A stretch of 64,000 nt of DNA, from NCBI GenBank assembly GCA_018398805.1, contig JAGFBZ010000169.1, positions 248,001-312,000 of the forward strand, read 5' to 3'. The first letter of the stretch is position 1. Each line of letters opens with the position of its first letter. This stretch comes from Hirundichthys speculiger. Its lineage: Eukaryota > Chordata > Actinopteri > Beloniformes > Exocoetidae. The notes beneath the pieces were generated by a model. It did no database searches, was not told where the DNA came from, and worked only from the letters and a program-made list of their open reading frames with translations. Made by a program: the position numbers and the translations under genes. This document shows, piece by piece, positions 35,598-46,235 of the stretch.

Positions 35598-36299
35598 CAT
35601 TTATCTTCTCCACATTTCTTCCTGAGGACACCATCACAGAAGCAGCTTTGTGAGCGAAGCCTGAACCGAGAGTCCTCGTTATCACCTGTCCTGATAAATA
35701 TCTTAAACCAACCTGCAGTGCAGCACCTGAAGCAGTCGAGGTCTCGACCTGCTCATTTATAAAACACGTCAGACGTGCGGTTTAATGAATCAAACTCCAC
35801 GTTCAGCTGCAGGCTGGTCCAACGGGAGTCCCAGCTCATCCAATTAAATTATCTGGAAAAGCTTGGTTACGGTTCGTCCTGAGGAAGCCGAGGTGGCGGC
35901 TTTATTTATTTTTAATATTTTCTGTTACTTTTATTTCTATGGAGACGGCACGAACCAAAAATGTTTCATGCTTTCATTTATTTTTGAAAAATGCAATTAA
36001 TTTTTTTTTCCTTTCAGTCAGCGTATTCCAAAAAAATGTTAGTAAGGCGGCCGACTGAGGGCCAGTAAGGAGGCGAAAGAAAACAAAACGATGGTGGCGT
36101 TTCAAAGGAGCGACAGTGATGATGTTTTGGTACAAAAGTCTTCCAGGGGTGAAGGTGGGTGGAAGATTTCCATTTCTCTAAATAAATTCATGAGTTTAAG
36201 CACAAAGGTCATCAAAGAAAGATTGGAGATTTCTCTTCCAATAGTACTGATGAAAAAATTCACCGTTGGAGGAATCTGGAGGAATGTTGGTACGTGAGG

Positions 36300-36522
36300 C
36301 TGTGGGCGGGTCTGGAAGGGCCTGCAGTCAATCATCCCGTGACTCGTGGGCGGGCAGCGGTGGGCGGGTCTCTAGAAGGGCCTGCAGTCAATCATCCCGT
36401 GACTCGTGGGCAGACAGCGGTGGGCGGGGTCTAGAAGGGCCTGCAGCCAATCATCCCGTGACTCGTGGGCGGGCAGCGGTGGGCGGGTCTAGAAGGGCCT
36501 GCAGTCAATCATCCCGTGACTA
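36300..36522. repeat. 58-bp minisatellite, copy B
   Basis: Same array as at 28787-29007, with a 2-bp insertion (GGGTCTCTAG) and a 1-bp insertion (GGGCGGGGTC) relative to copy A. Confidence 0.9.
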
Positions 36523-36648
36523 ACTAAAATTAACTATAATAATGTCAAGAACGTCCTTCGTTTTCATATTTGTAAATTTTTTTTTCTCATATAAGTTTGA
36601 AATCTATTAACTTCGCTCCGTTGTACAACAACAACCACAAAAAAAAAA

Positions 36649-36831
36649 GTGATCATCAGTGATGCTGCGTCAAAAGTTGGGAGAAAGCGTCTCAGTCCTA
36701 TTTGTGATTTCTTTGACTATGACTGTGTTAATGATAAAAATAAGCACCTTGTTGTAGAAGCAGGTGATACAATGTGTGGAATACTTCTGAAGGAGAAAAA
36801 AACCCACTTCAGACTTTCTAAAGCATCCTGA
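36649..36831 (+). pseudogene. BED zinc-finger relic of a hAT transposase, copy B
   Basis: An uninterrupted 60-codon frame containing DAASKVGRKRLSPICDFFDY and LVVEAGDTMCGILLKEKKTH, ending FRLSKAS then TGA. It resembles the N-terminal BED finger of hAT-family (ZBED-like) transposases, with the C-terminal His pair lost. It starts on GTG, not ATG, and abuts the Gypsy fragment, so it is a nested relic. Confidence 0.5.
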
Positions 36832-36836
36832 CGGAG

Positions 36837-37560
36837 GTGTTCACGCGACTTAAAGGTGCATCCCTTACACTTAACCTGGCCAGGTGTAATTTTGGTAAGG
36901 CAACTGTCACTTACTTGGGTAGGCAGGTGGGTCATGGACACGTTCGTCCTGTGGATGCAAAAATAGCTGCTTTTCCACAAACCAGAAAGGAATTATGCCG
37001 ATTTCTGGGCATGGCTGGATACTACAGAAACTTTTGTTGTAACTTCTCCACCGTTGCAGAACCGTTAACTCGCTTACTCAGTCCAAAGGTTGTTTTCACG
37101 TGGTCACCAGGATGTCAGCATGCTTTAGTAAAGTGTGAAGTCGTTGCTGTGCAATGGACCTGTTCTTTCTGCACCTGACCTGGCAAAACCCTTCAAGCTA
37201 GAAGTTGATGCTAGCGCTGTCGCCGCTGGTGCTGTCTCAATTCAGGAAGGTGACGACGGGTTTGATCACCCCGTTAGTTATTTTTCACAAAAGTTCAACC
37301 AGCACCAATGTCATTACTCCACCATTGAGAAGGAAACGCTGGCCTTGTTGTTGCTCTCCAACACTTTGAGGTGTACCTTGGGTCTTGCCGTCTGCCGATT
37401 ATAGTGTACACGGATCACAACCCTCGTGTTCCTCCATCAAATGTATAACCACAATCAAAGACTAACGTGTTGGGCTCTGATCATTCTGGAGTTCCAGTTG
37501 GAGATAAAACACAAAAGGGGTGTGGCCAACTTCATAGCTGATGCCTTATCCAGGTCCTGA
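36837..37560 (+). pseudogene. Ty3/Gypsy pol fragment (RT end plus RNase H), copy B
   Basis: The first 95 or so codons are open from the RT end through the connection (RKELCRFLGMAGYYRNFC, AEPLTRLLSPKVVFTWSPGC). A frame change near 37130 leads to the RNase H part (KPFKLEVDASAVAAGAVSIQ, HYSTIEKETLALLL), and another near 37355 precedes VYTDHNPRVFLH and IADALSRS. Integrase and LTRs are absent. The order of motifs identifies a Ty3/Gypsy element. The fragment is dead. Confidence 0.87.
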
Positions 37561-37814
37561 TACCACGGCGGGAAGAAGGTGAGTCTGACAATTCCTTTTA
37601 ACTGTACATGTTTGTTTGCTTTTGGCGGTGCTGCTCTGTTCCTGGTTGGCTGACTGGACTGTCTCCGGATACCATCCCCGGACCAGGATTGGCCGCTTCC
37701 TCTTCCTCTTCCTCTTTTCCCCTTCCTCTTCCTCTTCCTCTTCCTCTGCAGCTGGTGCCTGATTGCCAGCTCTGTTTGAGGACGATGACTCTGGGCAGCT
37801 GGTGTGTGGTAACT

Positions 37815-37854
37815 AGTAGTAGTAGTAGTAGTAGTAGTGGTAGTGGTAGTAGTG

Positions 37855-37894
<40 letters not shown>

Positions 37895-37903
37895 GTAGTA
37901 GTG

Positions 37904-37947
<44 letters not shown>

Positions 37948-38189
37948 CGTCGTCGTCGTCGTAGTAGTCGTGGTCGTGTCGTCGTCGTCGTCGTAGTAGT
38001 CGTGGTCGTAGTCGTGTAGTCGTCGTAGTAGTCGTCGTAGTCGTAGTAGTCGTAGTGTCGTGTCGTAGTCGTCGTGGTCGTCGTGGTCGTAGTCGTGGTA
38101 GTAGTCGTAGTCGTCGTCGTCGTCGTCGTCGTCGTGTATCGTCGTCGTAGTGGTAGTCGTAGTCGTCGTCGTAGTCGTCGTAGTCGTAG
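37815..38189. repeat. GTA/GTC triplet array, copy B
   Basis: About 125 triplets, GTA-rich on the left and GTC-rich on the right. It is shorter than its partner at 30307-30777, and the right flank differs by several bases (GAATTGTTCGGGCC against GAATTGTTAAGGGAA). Confidence 0.93.
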
Positions 38190-40099
38190 AATTGTTCGGG
38201 CCTTCTGTGACGTAGATTGTGGCTTTTATTTTGGGTAGACCTTTATTGTAAAGCCTCAGGTGAATTGACTTTGTTACATCAGACTTTTAAACCTCCACTA
38301 AAATTGATGTAAAACCCCTGAGGAGCTGGGGTTTGTAAGAATATGTTTATTGAGACCGGAATGTAAACACAACTATGTGATTCGATAGCCTTCAAAAAGT
38401 TCAGTGCTTCACTCCAACCAAAATTACAACCCTAATTTACAAATAAAACTAAAACTAACTAACACTGAAACTGAAAAACTAAACTACAACTAAGTATTTC
38501 ACAAAACAAAAACGAAAAAAAAAAGAAACTAGCAAAACTGCTCTAAAAATTAAAACTAACTGAATTTGGAAAAACTAAATAAAACCTAAAACTAATGGAA
38601 AATCCAAAACTATTATAACCCTGTGACGGAAACATCAATACAGAGAAGCACATAAAGATCTCAGATCACAACACATGTTGGCTCCAAGATGACAACTTCT
38701 CCAGGAATTTCTACACATTTTTCAACAAGATGACGTAAAACCACCTTCTGCCACACTTTACAAATGCACGGCTGAGGAAGAAGAACTACTAAATAAATAA
38801 ATGTAATACCCCAACCCTCATGCTGTTGTGCGCCTGTAGAAGTGTTGCACACCTTCATGTGTGCTGTCCTACTGTCATGTGCTGTTTTTACATTCTCACG
38901 GGAAAATTTGCAGCCTTTTGAAATATATTTGGGTTTTCAAACACCAGCGTACGCTCCGTTTCTCATTATTGGACCTCCTTCTTCCTTTGCTGACTGATTA
39001 AAACTAAAGTGACCAGTTCCCTTAGGAGGCGAGAGTCTACTTAAACACCTCCCAAGAAAACATCTAACGTCACCCTCACCTCCCAAGAAATAAGCAACCT
39101 GGTTTTGAGAGAACGCAGTGAACATGAAGACGAAGAAAAGTAAAAAGCATTTCCATTAGAGTCCGCTGGTTTGCGTTGTGGTTGAGCTTTTAGCAGGTGC
39201 TGAAGGAAAAGCCAGTAAAAGCCCAGAAAGAAACGGCGGAGGACGTCGCTGGAAAAGAAAATGAGACGAGCCATTACTGTGTCACCGTCTGACGAGGTAA
39301 ATGTTGTAAATGTAATAAATCAAATCTGCTTGTCGTTTGTGTCTGAAGCATTTCACAGATATGTAAAGCCTCTTTTTTTTTCTTCTCATTATTCCTTCCA
39401 GGGACCAGTGGGGCGCTGCTTCACCACCGACATTATTCAGATGGAGTTTTTTGTTCTTTGATGGGAACGAAATGCTAAAAAAAATGAGCTAAAATAAAAC
39501 TGAATAAGACATAATAAAATACAGGTCGACAGTCGAGCAGAAAGTGACGAAAGCAAAAAGCTTTTTTTGTGCTGAACGTTTCTCTTTGCCTGACTTTAAA
39601 AAAAAAAAGGAAAAAAAAAAAGGCCAAAAAAGAAAAGAAAATCAGTGTTTGGAGGCTGGGCGCAGCGTCTGAACAGCAAATCCAGTTATTCACTTTTTGG
39701 ACAGATTTACTGAATTTATGAGGCCTAGCTGCTAAAAGCACGAAACAAACCACCACCTTGGGCCCCGTCTGCTTTCAGAGTCATTCTGTTACTATTAAAT
39801 GAGCCCTTTACTTGATTCTGGACTGAAAACAATGGCTTTTGTTTTTTCTGTACCATCTTGGCCCATCTGTGGATCCAGATCAATAGATTGTCAGGTTACT
39901 TCTTACTTCTACCAAAACACACCTCAAGCACCTTGAATGGATTTGGCATTAGAAAGAGCGCTGCAGTGTTGGCTGTGACAGCTGTGACTGGACAGACTGG
40001 TGTGACCACCGTCAGCTGGTTTGTCCTAAATGATCCTTTTCATTGTTTCAACTTTTAATATTTGCCACTATTTGCCTTCCTATAGCACTTATCCATGAT
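38190..40099. other. Non-repeat part of copy B (left)
   Basis: Matches 30778-32670 of copy A, including the A-rich MITE-like stretch and the exon-like pair around 39261-39460. Confidence 0.4.
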
Positions 40100-41756
40100 A
40101 AGTTACGTCGCGTTGCGTCGCGTGGCGTTGCGTTGCGTGCGTTGCGTTGCGTTGCGTTGCCTTGCGTTGCCTTGCGTTTGCCTTGCTTGCCTTGCGTTGC
40201 CTTGCGTTGCCTTGCCTTGCATTGCGTTGCGTTGCCATTGCGTTGCGTTGCCGTTGCGTTGCGTTGCCTTGCGTTGCGTTGCCTTGCGTTGCGTTGCGTT
40301 GCGTTGCGTTGCGTTGCCTTGCGTTGCGTTGCCGTTGCGTTGCTTGCGTTGTTGCCTTGCGTTGCGTTTTGCCTTGCGTTGCCTTGTTGCTGCCTTGCGT
40401 TGCCTTGCGTTGCTTGCGTTGCGTTGCCTTGCGTTGCTTGCGTTGCCGTTGCGTTGCGTTGCGTTGCCGTTGCGTTGCTTGCTTGCTTGCTTGCGTTGCT
40501 TGCTGCGTTGCCTTGCGTTTGCTTTTGCCTTGCGTTGCTTGATGCTTGCGTTGCTTGCTTGCGTTGCGTTGCGTTGCTTGCCGTTGCGTTGCCTTGCGTT
40601 GCCTTGCGTTGCCTTGCGTTGCGTTGCGTTGCGTTGCGCCTTGCGTTGCCTTGCCTTGCCTTGCGTTGCGTTGCCTTGCGTTGTTGCGTTGCTTGCTTGC
40701 GTTGCTTGCCTTGCGTTGCCTTGCGTTGCGTTGCGTTGCGTTGCGTTGCCTTGCGTTGCCCTTGCCTTGCCTTGCCTTGCCTTGCCTTGCTTGCGTTGCG
40801 TTGCGTTGCGTTGCGTTGCGTTGCGTTGCGTTGCCTTGCGTTGCCTTGCGTTGCTTGCTTGCGTTGCGTTGCGTTGCCTTGCGTTGCCTTGCGTTGCGTT
40901 GCATTGCGTTGCCTTGCTTGCGTTGCGTTTTTTGTTGCGTTGCCTTGCGTTGCCTTGCGTTGCGTTGCCTTGCTTGCCTTGCTTGCGTTGCGTTGCCTTG
41001 TTTTGCCTTGCGTTGCGTTGCCTTGCGTTGCCTTGCCTTGCCTTGCCTTGCGTTGCCGTTGCGCCTTGCCGTTGCCTTGCTTGCTTGCGTTGCGTTGCCT
41101 TGCGTTGCGTTGTTGCGTGCGTTGCCTTGCATTGCCTTGCGTTGCGTTGCCTTGCCTTGCGTTGCATTGCCTTGCGTTGCGTTGCGTTGCGTTGCGTTGC
41201 GTTGCGTTGCGTTGCCTTGCGTTGCCTTGCGTTGCTTGTTGCCTTGCCTTGCTTGCTTGCCTTGCTTGCGTTGCGTTGCCTTGCCTTGCTTGCTTGCGTT
41301 GCCTTGCGTTGCGTTGCCTTGCGTTGCGTTGCTTGCTTGCGTTGCGTTGCCGTTGCGTTGCGTTGCGTTGTTGCCGTTGCGCCTTGCGTTGCCTTGCGTT
41401 GCGTTGCGTTGCCTTGCCTTGCCTTGCCTTGCCTTGCCTTGCGTTGCGTTGCGTTGCCTTGCCTTGCTTGCCTTGCCTTGCGTTGCGTTGCCGTTGCGTT
41501 GCGTTGCCGTTGCGTTGCGTTTGCCTTGCGTTGCGTTGCCTTGCCTTGCCTTGCGTTGCGTTGCTTGCCTTGCCGTTGCCTTGCCTTGCGTTGCGTTGCT
41601 TGCGTTGCCTTGCCTGCCTTGCGTTGCTTGCCTTGCGTTGCGTTGCGTTGCGTTGCCTTGCCTTGCGTTGCGTTGCGTTGCGTTGCGTTGCCTTGCCTTG
41701 CGTTGCCTTGCGTTGCCTTGCGTTGCGTTGCCTTGCGTTGCCTTGCGTTGCGTTGG
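40100..41756. repeat. TTGCG/TTGCC pentamer array, copy B (1.66 kb)
   Basis: As in copy A but about 220 bp longer and with many 4-bp TTGC and other phase-breaking units (CTTGCTTGCTTGC). The long open frames are artefacts. Confidence 0.96.
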
Positions 41757-42012
41757 TGGTCAGCACTGTTAGCTCACAGCTAGAAGGTTCCTGGTTGGAG
41801 TCCCAGCAGGGCCTTTCAGTTTTCTCCAGGTGCTCTGGTTTCCAGGTAACTGGTGATTGTAAACTGAGTGGAGGAATGATGGCGTGGTCGTTTGTCTGCA
41901 TGTGATGGACTGACCACCTGTCCAGGTGTCGTCCTGCCTTTCACCTGGGGAGAGCTGTGATGGAGTCCAGCAGGTCCCTGTGAACGTGTACAGGAATAGG
42001 AGCGTATAGCTG
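41757..42012 (+). repeat. Dispersed repeat next to pentamer array, copy B
   Basis: Copy of the repeat at 34112-34365, with near-identical sequence. Confidence 0.6.
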
Positions 42013-43186
42013 ATGGGATTATATCATATAAAAATGTCATTTGACTGAAAGTGTCTCGTATTTACAGGTGACAGGTGACAGGTCTCAGACGTCTGCAGTA
42101 TTTGATACATTTCATTTGACTTCACAATATCTGTTCTGTTTTCTAGAGGATCAAACTGTGGACTTTATCTTCTGCATCTGTTCCTGCTGGAACTTCGCTG
42201 TTTTTCTTTTATAGGATCCTGAAAATGTCTCATTTCACCTCCACGTACGCTAATAAATGATCTCATCTATAATATGGTCATGTGTTTTAGTTATTTTATT
42301 TTATTTTTTTTTGTGTGTGTGTTTAATAATCCATTCCTGGACTCATCTTCGTGTCACTGGACCGCTCAGAACAGTTTTTTCCCTCCAGACCAGGTAACAG
42401 GTGCAGCAGATTCTCAGGTTCGGTTCTCTGTTGACGTTCAGACTCTGACTCAGCTCTCGTCCACTTGTTACTCAGAGTTGGTTTATTACACAGAATCATC
42501 TGGAAATTCACCACCGGTGCAGGTTTGCTCTATAATCCTCTTCGTTCCTCATCATCCCTCTATTGTTTGCTTTTGCTCATTGTCACTGATCTGACGTGGG
42601 TTGATGCCGTAGGAGTGTATATTTATTTTTAATAACAGTGCTGCTGGTCAGAGCTTTTATACGTTCCACCGTCCACGAGACTCAAGTCTGAGGAGCCTTG
42701 AGGTGAAGTAGAAATCCACACAATTCAAATCCCTTTTCAAACAGAAGGACTTCAAAAAATAACTGGAGAAACTGATAAAGAAAGCCGACTCTGTCCTGGA
42801 GCTTCTGGCATTGATTTTTCCAAAGAACCACAGTTCATAAAGTAAAGATAATCATTCACAACCCTGAGCTTCCTCTTCAGCAGACGGCAGGTTCTGACCT
42901 CCCGACATCGAGCCCCCGATTTTACTCACCGGACCAAACCAGACTGTAAAATGTTTTCATTTTGTTCAGCTACGAACCGACGATCTGTTTACTGTGTGAC
43001 GTCTCAGTCGTCTGTTTGTGAAGGACGCTTCACAGCAGTTTAGAGCTCAACATGTGCTTTTTCTTTTTTCCCTTAAGAAATCAAAGTAGCTCTAACGCAC
43101 AGCTTTGATTTCGTGCTGTTGATGGGAGACCAGTTTTACGTCATTAGCCTTGGAGCTCGCGTACTTTTGATTTTATTTTTCCAAAC
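42013..43186. other. Non-repeat part of copy B (right)
   Basis: Matches 34366-35550. The exon-like 45-codon frame is preserved unchanged at about 42388-42523. Confidence 0.35.
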
Positions 43187-44132
43187 TACACCGTTAAAGC
43201 GTGAACAGAGAATTACACCTGGACAAGAGCGATTAATGACTGCTGAGAGACGGTGGTTTTATTAAACTGTAGCTCACATGAACATCTCACATCCTTTTTA
43301 AAAAGAAAAATAAATATATATATATAAAGGGTTGAAGTAGCACAATGCTCAGTGTTTCCTCCCATTTTAGTCAAATAAATCTTTATTATCACTGAGAAAC
43401 TATTAGTTGCACAGCTGGCGGTGCAGTTATCACCAGTATAAACAGAATTAACGTGGTGATGTGATTTAAACGGCCGACAGCAGCAGAAACAAACGGCTCC
43501 TCGACGTCGTTCCTCCTCTGGTTGGTGGTTAAATGTCAATGAGGAGCGTCGACATACTTCAATTCAAACGCATTGATCTCCTCGTGAACGCTCGGCTGAG
43601 AGAAAGGAAGGATAAAAAAGGAAATAACAATTCTTTGAAAGCGATGAAGAATTAATTGACGAGCTGCAGAGCCGTTGTGTCTCACGGTGAGTCGAGGTTT
43701 GACTTTGAACCACATTCAGTCAGGGATTTATTTTTTTTCTCGCCGTCCTTGATCTGTTCAGAGTTTGTTTGTATTTCTCTTTTTTCGTAGATGTTAGATT
43801 TATCATTCCCTCGTCTCCTCCAACCAGTAACATCCTTTGGAAAGTCCAGTATTGATCCAGTGCCTGGTGCTGGTTCCCAGCAGTCCCAGTCTGCTCCCAG
43901 AGCCAGACAGCTCACCTGACTGGGACTTCTGGTTTCGCTGCTAAAACTGTGATTTCTGAGCTGTTCTGATAAAAAGTGTAAAGGTTCGGCTTCGGCGGTA
44001 ATTTGCTGTGGATTAGTTTAAACTTGCTTGATCCAGGATGAAAGCAAAGGCTCCGACGCTCTGAAGGCCTGTACGCCATCATCAAGATTATTCTGTTACT
44101 TTTTGTTTTCTTAAATGTTGACAGGAGCAGCA
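43187..44132. other. Unassigned intergenic DNA
   Basis: A short (AT)n tract lies at 43314-43326. Minus-strand frames at 43213-43539 and 43682-43915 have no recognisable domain. Confidence 0.3.
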
Positions 44133-44262
44133 GGATGTCTTAGTGTCTCTGTTGCCTCACAGCTAGAAGCTTCCTGGTCTGAACCTCAGCAGGTCTTTCG
44201 GTGTGAAGTTTCCATGTTCTCCCCGTGCTTTGCGTAGGTTTCCTCTGGGTACTCGGTCTTCC
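44133..44262 (+). repeat. Dispersed repeat hosting the 19-bp minisatellite
   Basis: CTCTGTTGCCTCACAGCTAG, AAGCTTCCTGGTCTGAACCT and TTTCCATGTTCTCCCCGTGC followed by GGTTTCCTCTGGGTACTCGG match the same family as 34112-34365, in which this last phrase is normally present once. Here it runs straight into the tandem array. Confidence 0.6.
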
Positions 44263-44767
44263 TCCAGGTACTCGGTCTTCCACCAGGTACTCGGTCTTCC
44301 TCCAGGTACTCGGTCTTCCTCCAGGTACTCGGTCTTCCACCAGGTACTCGGTCTTCCACCAGGTACTCGGTCCTCCTCCAGGTACTCGGTCCTCCTCCAG
44401 GTACTCGGTCCTCCTCCAGGTACTCGGTCTTCCACCAGGTACTCGGTCTTCCTCCAGGTACTCGGTCTTCCTCCAGGTACTCGGTCTTCCACCAGGTACT
44501 CGGTCTTCCACCAGGTACTCGGTCCTCGGTCTTCCTCTGGGTACTCGGCCTTCCACCGGGTACTCGGTCTTCCTCTGGGTACTCGGCCTTCCACCGGGTA
44601 CTCGGCCTTCCTCCGGGTACTCGGTCTTCCACCAGGTACTCGGTCCTCGGTCTTCCTCTGGGTACTCGGCCTTCCACCGGGTACTCGGCCTTCCACCGGG
44701 TACTCGGTCTTCCTCTGGGTACTCTGTCTTCCACCAGGTACTCGGTCTTCCTCCAGGTACTCGGTAG
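44240..44767. repeat. 19-bp minisatellite GGTACTCGGTCTTCCTCCA
   Basis: About 28 units, with variants TTCCACCA, CCTCCTCCA, TTCCTCTGG and TTCCACCGG, and twice a GGTCCTC insertion. Open frames on both strands (PGGRPSTW and SSRYSVF types) come from the repeat. Confidence 0.96.
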
Positions 44768-45050
44768 AGGGAGCCTCTCCGGCTCGTCGTTGCTCCAAGA
44801 CGAGGGAGCTAACTCGTACGGATCGGCACCACCGACAAACTGTAACTTTTCAGAGTATCGTTCCCTTTCCCGTGGACCGAGTCCTTCTCTGGATGTTTCT
44901 GCGTCTGTAACGCCTTTTGAAGAGCTTTTCTGTGGTTTATCCATCCTTTATCCACGGTCGTTAGCATTGATCCAGCGGTGTGTTTACATCCGAGTACCTC
45001 CAAGATGGCCGCCCATCTGGGTCACTGACCAAACGGGACGTAGGTGAAAA
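44768..45050. other. Unassigned sequence left of the P-like element
   Basis: Contains CCAAGATGGCCGCCCATCTG at about 45000, similar in flavour to the subterminal repeats of the neighbouring element but outside its terminal repeats. Confidence 0.3.
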
Positions 45051-46228
45051 CCATAGACATACATAGAGATAGACGCCACATTGGCTGTTTGGAAGGAGAA
45101 ATGCGGCCGCCATCTTGGACCGGTCATTCTCTGGGTTTATAACCGTAGTAGTATTACCGTACGTCGAGTCGCAGCACAAGTGAGAGAACATGCCTGAACA
45201 TTGTGTGGGATATTCCTGCTCCAATCGGCGGACCATCAGAAGCAGGGCTCAGGGGATTACTTTTCACAAGTAAGATGTAACATATTTTTCGGTCTAAAAG
45301 ACGTCTAATAAATGTCTAATAAACGTCTAACGGTCCCTAGACGTCTGGGCTAAAATCAGTCTACCACTGGTCTAAATGAAAGTTTTAGACTAGCCGTTTC
45401 TAAATCTAAACTACATTGTACATTGATCAATGACTGTTAAAAATGTTTTAATCCAGCATTTGGCCACCATTTATACAATTTACTATTTTTTTATTTTGTA
45501 TTTAATTATTAATGGATTAAATTGTACCGTATAGATCTATGCAAAACAATATAATAGCCTACTTAAATGTAACAGGGGACAGATTGAGATGTTGGTCAGA
45601 TTATAGCTAATAAGGAGAATAGCAAAAATTGAACGTCAATTCAGTCAATAGCATAATGAAATAAACAATTTAAAAAAAATAGGGAAAACAGCAATAATAA
45701 ACTGTCAATTCAAGCAAAATATAACAGCATGATAAGACTAGCCTACATTAAGGAGAATAGCAGTAGGCTAATGAACAGCAATGTCAAATTAATAAAAAGC
45801 CTAATGAAAATGGAATAAAACTATACAAACCATAAGGCATTAAAAGTGCTAAATGAACTAAGTCCATGTTGTAGCCTAAGTCTTTAGACCCTCTTAAAAG
45901 ACCCTACTTAAAAGGCTACTAGCCTATAACAGGAACGGAGATATTCATTATTATTACTAAGCTCACTATCAATATTAAAATACGCCAAATACGCCAAACC
46001 ATGTGTCATGTATCAAAGCTACATTTATGACCTTTGCAGCAAAAGAAAAAAAAACGCATGAAAATCAGTTCGTTTCGTGAGGTATGATTAAATACATTGA
46101 CGGCACACCTGCCAAACAAATAACACTGAGCGGAGCGGGTGACCGGTCTAAGATGGCGGCCCCAAATCTCGTCAGCGCCAGTAGGGAGTAGCGTTCGCTG
46201 CGGCGTCTATCTCTATATATGTCTATGG
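45051..46228 (+). mobile_element. P-element-like (THAP) non-autonomous transposon
   Basis: The two ends (45051-45077 and 46202-46228) are inverted repeats of 27 bp differing at one position; the outer 10 bases are CCATAGACAT. The flanks GTGAAAA (45044-45050) and ATGAAAA (46229-46235) agree at 6 of 7 bases, a probable target duplication. Inside both ends lies a second inverted repeat, GACCGGTC[C/T]AAGATGGCGGC (near 45103-45126 inverted and 46141-46161). A THAP-type first exon lies at 45190-45269. THAP fingers are the DNA-binding domain of P-element transposases, and P-like elements are known in fish. The remaining 950 bp are AT-rich with no further coding sequence, so this copy is a deletion derivative. 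Confidence 0.78.
45190..45269 (+). pseudogene. THAP zinc-finger first exon relic
   Basis: ATG opens MPEHCVGYSCSNRRTIRSRA then QGITFHK. The MPxxC, C, NRRT, GITFHK series matches the start of THAP domains (C2CH zinc finger; Cys-x4-Cys here). CACAA|GTAAGA gives a good splice donor exactly where THAP first exons commonly end; reading through gives TAA three bases later. No second exon with the CH half of the finger is visible before the right terminus. It is too short to be found by ORF length alone. Confidence 0.72.
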
Positions 46229-46235
46229 ATGAAAA

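Larger units (their letters stand above)
35598..43186 (+). repeat. Duplicated segment, copy B (7.59 kb)
   Basis: Second copy of 28089-35550. It continues past CCAAAC at 43181-43186 into sequence (TACACCGTTAAAGCG) that copy A lacks. Internal frames are slightly better preserved than in copy A (BED and Gypsy relics), while the pentamer array is longer and more irregular. Confidence 0.95.

Noticed and set aside
44186..44944. 252-codon frame with PGGRPSTW repeats
   Set aside because: Read-through of the 19-bp minisatellite into flanking DNA.
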